Source: JANYHF01 sp031393505
GTDB lineage: Bacteria > Pseudomonadota > Alphaproteobacteria > Rhizobiales > Hyphomicrobiaceae
Reading direction: 5' to 3'
Length of the DNA: 36,937 nucleotides
Assembly (NCBI GenBank): GCA_031393505.1
Contig: JANMVX010000333.1
Location: 1-36,937 of the forward strand
Position 1 is the stretch's first letter, and the number at the start of each line of letters is the position of its first letter. Position numbers and translations under genes: made by a program. This document shows positions 31,682 through 36,937 of the stretch, piece after piece. Under the pieces are notes generated by a model. It had not been told where the DNA came from. It saw nothing but the letters and a program-made list of their open reading frames with translations, and did not search any database.

Positions 31682-33380
31682 CCGATCAACGATCTGGCGT
31701 TCGCTCGCATTCGCTGTTCTATTGTCTGGTGTTCAAGGCGCCGCCCTGGCCCAACAGCAGCTGGCCACGACAGGCGCCTCCACCATCGGCGGCGAAACCC
31801 TGCTGCGCGGCGACTTCGCCAAGGCCTACGAAAGCCTCAGCAAGGAGCTGGACAGCGGTGACATCACGAACGAAAAGCGCGCCGCTCTTTTGAACGACCG
31901 GGGCGTTGCCCAATGGCGCTCGGGCGCGCTCAAACCCGCACTTGACGATCTGAACAAGGCCGCGACGCTCTATCCGGAGCTGGCCTCGATTTACAACAAC
32001 CGTGGCAACGTTCTGCTGGCGTTGCAGGTGCCGACCGAAGCCGTGCGCGATTTCGAACGCGCCATTCTGCTCGCCCCCGGCTATGCGGCGGCTTACAACA
32101 ACCGCGCCATCGCCCAGATGCAGCTCGGCAATCTCGACGCCGCCATCATCGACTTCAGCAAAGCGAGCGAACTCGCCCCCACCGCCCCGGCTCCCGTAAA
32201 TGGCCGGGGTCGGGTTCACTTGGAAGTCGGCCGTCCCTATCTCGCCCTGCGGGACTTTTCCCGCGCCATCTCCCTCGATCCGGCGTACCGGCCAGGCTAC
32301 CGCAACCGTGCTCTGGGCCGCATGGCGCTTCGTCAATATGGCACCGCGATCGAAGACCTCACCAACGCGCTGAACTTTGCTCCCAGTGACCCGGGCCTGT
32401 TGTTGACGCGCGGCACAGCCTTGATCGCGGCCCAAAACTATGGCGGCGCGCTACAGGATCTCGAAAAGCTGGTCACGCTGACGCCCGGCTCGGCCGCAGC
32501 CTACGCCGAGCGGGGGCGGGCCAAGGCGTTGATGGGCTCGTTCCCCGAGGCCATGGCCGATTTTGGCAAGGCCTTGGAGCTGGACCCGAAAAATCGCGAC
32601 GCCTTCGTCTATCGCGCCGAAGCCCACCAGTTGAACAACGAACCTGATCTCGGCCTCACTGACGCAGAGCGCGCGCTAAAAATCGATCAAAGCCTCGGCC
32701 TTGCATTTCGCGTGCGGGGGCGCTTGGAAGAGGCGCTCGGCCAGAAGACCCAGGCCGTGTCCGATTTTACGCAAGCTGTGCGGCTCGACGGCAACGATGC
32801 GGAAGCCTGGGCGGGGCTGCAACGGCTGACCGGCCAGCCCCGGACCGAACCTGCCGAATTGCCCGACAGCCGCCTCGACACTTGGATGGTGGCGAAAGAA
32901 GCCGACCGCCTGTTTGCCCGCAATGACAAGCTGCCAGGACTGCTGGTGCCGCTCGAGCTTCTGAGCGGCGATACCGTCACTTTGACGGGCTATGAGGACA
33001 AAGCCGCCCAATTCCGTGGCATTGGCGTGCTGCGCTACGTTGCCGGAAGCCTCGCCGACAAAGGAGGGTCCCGCGAGGTCGAACTCGCCGCCATCATAGA
33101 CGTCGCCCACAAACAGGTGCTCGGCATCGAGCCTTATCGGGACGGCGACACGCTGGCGAATTGGACCTGGGCCGACAGCGGCGATCTGGTGGTGAAGGGG
33201 ACTGACGGCGTCAGTTCCACCTATCATCTCGGCCAAGCGCTCGCAGGCGGCGGGCAGGTCGCTCAGCGGCAAGCGCCAAGTCAGGGTCAGGTGTCTGCGC
33301 CGCGCCGTCAGACCGCGTCCGCGTCCCCTACGCCGCGCCGCAAGAAAGCCTTCACGCTGTTCGATTTGCTATTCAACTGA
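31647..33380 (+). CDS. Exported TPR-repeat protein
   Basis: The 577-aa protein begins with a basic leader and signal peptide (IWRSLAFAVLLSGVQGAALA). Residues about 50-385 contain some nine to ten tetratricopeptide repeats, for example YNNRGNVLLALQVPTEAVRD and YNNRAIAQMQLGNLDAAIID. The C-terminal 170 residues form a separate unnamed domain ending in a basic PRRKKAFTLFDLLFN tail. It overlaps the O-antigen-ligase-like gene and may scaffold the same envelope process. The start at 31647 opens the signal peptide. Confidence 0.83.
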   Translation: MPSIFHRPRRPDRSTIWRSLAFAVLLSGVQGAALAQQQLATTGASTIGGETLLRGDFAKAYESLSKELDSGDITNEKRAALLNDRGVAQWRSGALKPALDDLNKAATLYPELASIYNNRGNVLLALQVPTEAVRDFERAILLAPGYAAAYNNRAIAQMQLGNLDAAIIDFSKASELAPTAPAPVNGRGRVHLEVGRPYLALRDFSRAISLDPAYRPGYRNRALGRMALRQYGTAIEDLTNALNFAPSDPGLLLTRGTALIAAQNYGGALQDLEKLVTLTPGSAAAYAERGRAKALMGSFPEAMADFGKALELDPKNRDAFVYRAEAHQLNNEPDLGLTDAERALKIDQSLGLAFRVRGRLEEALGQKTQAVSDFTQAVRLDGNDAEAWAGLQRLTGQPRTEPAELPDSRLDTWMVAKEADRLFARNDKLPGLLVPLELLSGDTVTLTGYEDKAAQFRGIGVLRYVAGSLADKGGSREVELAAIIDVAHKQVLGIEPYRDGDTLANWTWADSGDLVVKGTDGVSSTYHLGQALAGGGQVAQRQAPSQGQVSAPRRQTASASPTPRRKKAFTLFDLLFN

Positions 33381-33385
33381 TCGCG

Positions 33386-34048
33386 TCAGATCCCAGCCAC
33401 TTTCTGCAGCATGCGGAACTTCAACGCCTTGAACAGGGGCGGCGCTTCATTTGCGATGACGCAAACACAGGTTTCATGGCCGTCGACGACTGGGTTGTGC
33501 GTCCCTTCGTCGTCCATGTCCGTCACGTCGCCGGGGCCGAAGACGCGTCCGCCGTCGCGCAACGCGCCACTCAGCACTAACGTCAGCTCCGTCCCGACGT
33601 GAGCGTGTTCCGGCAACGACATGCCTGGCCGGGCGCGCAGCATGCGCAGGGAATGAACACCGCCTCGCCCGCGGAACATGATGCGCCGGTCTTCGGCGCC
33701 GCCCACCATTCGGCGCCATTTGATGGCGTCGAGACCGCCGCCGATCACGCGTCCGAGCGCCTCGGGCAAGCCTTCGCTCAGTGCCGGCCGCAGCGGCAGC
33801 GGTCTTGATCGGACCGGCTCGGGGCCGTCCAGTCGCGCCAGCAGGCTATCCAGGGCTGCGGTCTCAAGATCGACTGGTTGGGAACCCTGCATCGACACTG
33901 CACCCAACTCCGTCATGGTGCGGACGTTTGCGCGGCACACGGCGCACATCTCCAGATGCGCGGCCACAATGATGCTGAACGGCTCGCTGAGCGTGCCGGC
34001 GGCGAACCCCATCAGGGTCGCGTCTTCGGGATGATGCGTGATGCTCAT
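33386..34048 (-). CDS. chrR: ChrR-type anti-sigma factor (zinc, cupin)
   Basis: This 220-aa protein is the cognate inhibitor of the sigma factor encoded just upstream. The N-terminal zinc anti-sigma domain has HLEMCAVC (H31, C35, C38) plus earlier histidines. The C-terminal half is a cupin domain with PEHAHVGTELTLVLSG, as in Rhodobacter ChrR, where it is needed to release the sigma factor upon singlet-oxygen stress. The start overlaps the sigma-factor stop by four bases. Family and pairing are confident; the signal is inferred. Confidence 0.9.
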   Translation of the reverse strand: MSITHHPEDATLMGFAAGTLSEPFSIIVAAHLEMCAVCRANVRTMTELGAVSMQGSQPVDLETAALDSLLARLDGPEPVRSRPLPLRPALSEGLPEALGRVIGGGLDAIKWRRMVGGAEDRRIMFRGRGGVHSLRMLRARPGMSLPEHAHVGTELTLVLSGALRDGGRVFGPGDVTDMDDEGTHNPVVDGHETCVCVIANEAPPLFKALKFRMLQKVAGI

Positions 34049-34716
34049 GATGCTTCCGCGAGGGAATCCTTGATTTTTTGATAGGCCAAACGCATGCGCG
34101 ACTTCACCGTGCCCAGCGGAATACGAAGCCGATCAGCGATTTCGCCATGCGAAAGACCTTCGGTATAGGCCAGCGCGACGACCTCGCCCTGATCAGCGGG
34201 CAATGTTTCCAATACGGAGCGTAGGCGCGCTTGGATTTGACCTGCGGCCAACTGATCATCCTGAAGGGGTTCGCCGGAAGCTTGTTCGAGGTGATCCTCA
34301 CCCAGTTCCTGCCAGGGCACCTCGCGCCGGATGCGGTCGATGCGCAGATTTCGGGCGATGGTGTAGATCCAGGTGATGGCGCTGCCGCGGCTGGCGACGA
34401 ACAGCTCGGCCTTGCGCCAGACCGTGAGGAAGGTGTCCTGGACGATCTCCTCGGCCGTGCCGTAGTCGGCGCCCTGGCGGACCAGCATGCCTTTGACCTG
34501 TGGCCCGACCAGCTGGAACAGCTTTCCGAAAGCGTCGCGGTCACGCTGCATGGCGATGCGCGTGAGGAGATCGGTCAGCTCGGGGCGTGAATGAAGGGTA
34601 GTCGGGGGCCGGCCCGACGCCAAAGATGCCTGCATGCCACTGCCACCAACTGCTACTGATGGAGGGTCTACGGGCGCTTGAGTGGGTTGGATCATCGGCG
34701 GATCTTGTGAACTCAT
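34045..34716 (-). CDS. rpoE: ECF sigma factor, RpoE/ECF11 type
   Basis: The 223-aa sigma factor has region 2 (DAFGKLFQLVGPQVKGMLVR, EEIVQDTFLTVW, ITWIYTIARNLRIDRIRR) and region 4 (VVALAYTEGLSHGEIADRL, GTVKSRMRLAYQ). A 45-residue Pro-rich leader precedes region 2. The ATG at 34716 has GGAG nine bases upstream. Co-transcription with the ChrR gene identifies the ECF11 group, linked to singlet oxygen and peroxide defence in Rhodobacter and Caulobacter. Target genes other than itself cannot be seen here. Confidence 0.92.
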   Translation of the reverse strand: MSSQDPPMIQPTQAPVDPPSVAVGGSGMQASLASGRPPTTLHSRPELTDLLTRIAMQRDRDAFGKLFQLVGPQVKGMLVRQGADYGTAEEIVQDTFLTVWRKAELFVASRGSAITWIYTIARNLRIDRIRREVPWQELGEDHLEQASGEPLQDDQLAAGQIQARLRSVLETLPADQGEVVALAYTEGLSHGEIADRLRIPLGTVKSRMRLAYQKIKDSLAEAS

Positions 34717-34878
34717 CGGCGCAAACTCCGATTGTCACTCGGTAAGTCCCCGCACGCACGATATCATAGCCAAACCCCAAGTCGAGGGCTTCGCGTGGCC
34801 AGCCACCATGCCGCCACAGGGTTTTGCAGACATATCGTGAACAGAGATTCGCATATTGAATGATCGGAGTATTTCTTC

Positions 34879-36918
34879 ATGAGCACCGTCAATCCGCTTC
34901 TCGACCCCTGGACCGGCCCCTTCGAAGCGCCGCCGTTCGGCCAGATCAAGCCGGAGCACTTCGGCCCAGCCTTTGCCGAGGGGATGGCCGCCCATTTGGC
35001 CGAGGTCGCCGAGATCGCCAGCAATTCGGTAGCGCCGACTTTTGAGAATACGTATGTGGCACTGGAAAACTCCGGCCGCGCGCTCGACCGGGTTTCGGGC
35101 GTGTTCTGGAACCTGACCGGGGCCGACAGCAACGATGCGCTTCAGGCCGTCGAACGCGACGTCGCGCCGAAACTTGCAGAGCACTCGAACAAGATCACCT
35201 CAAACGCGCAGCTGTTTGCCCGCATCGACGCGGTGTTCAAACAACGGGCAGAGCTGAAACTATCGCCCGAGGCTTTGCGCCTGCTGGAGCGCAAGCATCT
35301 TGGTTTTGTGCGCTCAGGCGCGGCGCTGGATGCAGCAGCCAAAGCGCGCATCGGCGAGATCAAGCAGCGACTGGCCGCGCTGACCACGAGCTTCAGCCAG
35401 AATGTGCTGGTGGACGAAAAGGCCTTCGAGTTGCCGCTGCACAGCACGGCCGATCTGGACGGCTTGCCTGATTTCACCGTCGCCGCCGCTGCCGAAGCCG
35501 CGCGCGAGCATGGCAGCAGCGCCAGCCACATCGTAACCATGAACCGCTCGCTGATGGAGCCATTCCTGACCTACTCCACGCGCCGCGACTTGCGCGAACA
35601 AGCGTTCAAGGCCTGGCTGCTGCGTGGCGAGAAAGCTGGGCCGACCGACAACCGCGCGCTGATCAACGAGATTTTGGCGTTGCGGCAGGAGCGCGCCAAG
35701 CTGTTGGGATACAGCAGCTATTCCGACTTCAAGCTCGACGACACCATGGCCAAGACGCCGGCGACCGTGGACGCACTGCTCGGTGAAGTCTGGCAGGCGG
35801 GCCTCAAGGCCGCGCACCGCGAGCGCGACAAGCTGGCGGCCGTCGCCGCGCGCGAAGGCGTGAACCTGCGCATCGAACCCTGGGACTGGCGGCACTACGC
35901 CGAGAAGGTGCGCAAGGCCGAGTACGATCTCAACGAGGAGGACATCAAGCCGTACCTGTCGCTAGAGCGCATGATCGCGGCCAGTTTCCATGTCGCCACA
36001 AAACTCTTTGGGCTGACGTTTGCAGAGCGCCATGACGTGCCGGTTTACCACCCGGACGTGCGGGTGTTCGAGGTGACGGGTCGCGACGGCAAGCACATCG
36101 GCCTGTTCCTGGCCGACTATTTCGCAAGGCCGTCAAAGCGCTCCGGTGCCTGGATGAGCGAGTTCCGCAATCAGGAAAACCTCAAGGGCAATGTCCGCCC
36201 CATCATCGTCAACGTGCTGAACTTCGCCAAGGCGGCCGAGGGCGAGCCAACGCTGCTGTCCTTCGACGACGCGCGCACACTGTTCCACGAGTTCGGCCAT
36301 GGGTTGCATGGGCTACTATCGAATGTGACGTACCCATCGCTGGCAGGCACTTCGGTGGCCCATGATTTCGTCGAACTTCCCTCGCAGCTCTACGAGCACT
36401 GGCTGCAGACCAAGGACGTGCTCGGAACGTTTGCTCGGCACTACAAAACCGGCGAGCCCATGCCCGACACACTGATCGAAAAACTGCGCGCCGCCCGCAC
36501 CTTCAACCAGGGCTTTGCCACGGTTGAATATCTGGCCTCGGCGCTGGTGGATATGGATGCCCACGCCGCATCCGGGACGGGCGAAGACGCCATGGTGCGT
36601 CAGGCCGCGACCTTGGCGCGGCTCGGCATGCCGTCCGAAATCGTCATGCGCCACGGAACGCCGCACTTCCAGCACATCTATTCCGGCGAGGGCTACGCGG
36701 CGGGATACTATAGCTATCTGTGGTCGGAGATGCTGGATTCCGATGCCTTCCGCGCCTTCGAGGAAACCGGCGATGTCTATCATCCCGAGACGGCGAAGAA
36801 ATTGTACGACCACATCTACTCCGCCGGCAACCGCCAGGACCCGGAGCAGGCGTATCTGGCGTTTCGCGGCCGCATGCCAAAGGTGGACGGGATTCTTCGA
36901 CAGCGCGGGTTGACGTAG
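34879..36918 (+). CDS. dcp: M3 family metallopeptidase, Dcp-like
   Basis: The 679-aa zinc peptidase has HEFGH (H470-H474) and the third ligand E499 in DFVELPSQ, at the usual spacing of 25. The N-terminal region TFENTYVALENSGRALDRVS and the ending FRGRMPKVDGILRQRGL resemble peptidyl-dipeptidase Dcp more than oligopeptidase A. No signal peptide is seen, so it acts in the cytoplasm on short peptides. GGAG at 34865-34868 precedes the ATG. It is divergent from rpoE with 162 bp between. The gene is complete within the window. Confidence 0.92.
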   Translation: MSTVNPLLDPWTGPFEAPPFGQIKPEHFGPAFAEGMAAHLAEVAEIASNSVAPTFENTYVALENSGRALDRVSGVFWNLTGADSNDALQAVERDVAPKLAEHSNKITSNAQLFARIDAVFKQRAELKLSPEALRLLERKHLGFVRSGAALDAAAKARIGEIKQRLAALTTSFSQNVLVDEKAFELPLHSTADLDGLPDFTVAAAAEAAREHGSSASHIVTMNRSLMEPFLTYSTRRDLREQAFKAWLLRGEKAGPTDNRALINEILALRQERAKLLGYSSYSDFKLDDTMAKTPATVDALLGEVWQAGLKAAHRERDKLAAVAAREGVNLRIEPWDWRHYAEKVRKAEYDLNEEDIKPYLSLERMIAASFHVATKLFGLTFAERHDVPVYHPDVRVFEVTGRDGKHIGLFLADYFARPSKRSGAWMSEFRNQENLKGNVRPIIVNVLNFAKAAEGEPTLLSFDDARTLFHEFGHGLHGLLSNVTYPSLAGTSVAHDFVELPSQLYEHWLQTKDVLGTFARHYKTGEPMPDTLIEKLRAARTFNQGFATVEYLASALVDMDAHAASGTGEDAMVRQAATLARLGMPSEIVMRHGTPHFQHIYSGEGYAAGYYSYLWSEMLDSDAFRAFEETGDVYHPETAKKLYDHIYSAGNRQDPEQAYLAFRGRMPKVDGILRQRGLT

Positions 36919-36937
36919 GGGCGACCCGTGGGTCGCC
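36915..36937. repeat. Start of a REP-like palindrome, cut by the window
   Basis: Directly after the peptidase stop comes GTAGGGGCGACCCGTGGGTCGCC, with the stem GGCGACCC-GT-GGGTCGCC. The GTAGGGGCGA beginning matches the outer end of the RAYT-linked REP copies, but the inner stem differs. The second arm would lie outside the window. Confidence 0.6.

Noticed and set aside
34741..34775. Possible RpoE (ECF11) autoregulated promoter upstream of rpoE (TGATAT ... TACC on the minus strand)
   Set aside because: The known Rhodobacter consensus is close to TGATCC with TAAG; both halves here deviate, so I could not support it.

Overview
This window is chromosomal DNA of a GC-rich alphaproteobacterium. 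The evidence is the gene order methyltransferase (NDUFAF5-like) / comF / grxC / nitrilase / DUF1178, the hom-glpX pair, the glnB-glnA pair divergent from nnrD, an RpoE-ChrR (ECF11-type) pair, a class I PHA synthase and a non-pyrrolysine MttB homologue. I cannot name the order or genus from the sequence alone. No tRNA, rRNA, CRISPR array or integrase was seen.

Layout. 1-175: two palindromic intergenic elements. 176-5108: housekeeping block with mutT, a lone Flp pilin, the NDUFAF5-like methyltransferase, comF, grxC, nitrilase, DUF1178 and a secreted SNase-like protein. 5221-9619: a small unknown protein, the MttB-family methyltransferase and two divergent acyltransferase-3 membrane proteins. 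9751-13001: yihY/brkB, a secreted cupin and pgi. 13017-15084: REP/BIME palindromes around a RAYT transposase, then glpX and another large palindrome. 15094-19764: hom, a small lipoprotein, phaC, a VOC protein, a palindromic repeat and a 37-aa basic protein. 19922-26356: accessory zone with toxin-antitoxin genes, an L,D-transpeptidase, orphan hypotheticals and two fragments of glnA. 26482-30244: intact glnA and glnB with a sigma-54-type promoter, and nnrD. 30335-33380: O-antigen-ligase-like protein and a TPR protein. 33386-36918: rpoE-chrR and an M3 peptidase. The window ends inside another REP-like palindrome.

The main discovery is structural. At three separate core genes (yihY, glpX, glnA) the arrangement, read in the direction of the gene, is: intact gene, then cargo, then a diverged copy of the same gene's 3' end. 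The cargoes are a cupin gene, a RAYT transposase with REP sequences, and a BrnT-type toxin-antitoxin pair plus an unknown 246-codon gene. The copies keep the protein sequence better than the DNA sequence, so they look like imported homologues rather than decayed local duplicates. A second, degraded copy of the toxin-antitoxin locus lies 4 kb away next to another glnA fragment, which truncates a DUF5615 toxin. No integrase is present, so import by homologous (Campbell-type or homology-facilitated) recombination at gene ends is the working hypothesis.
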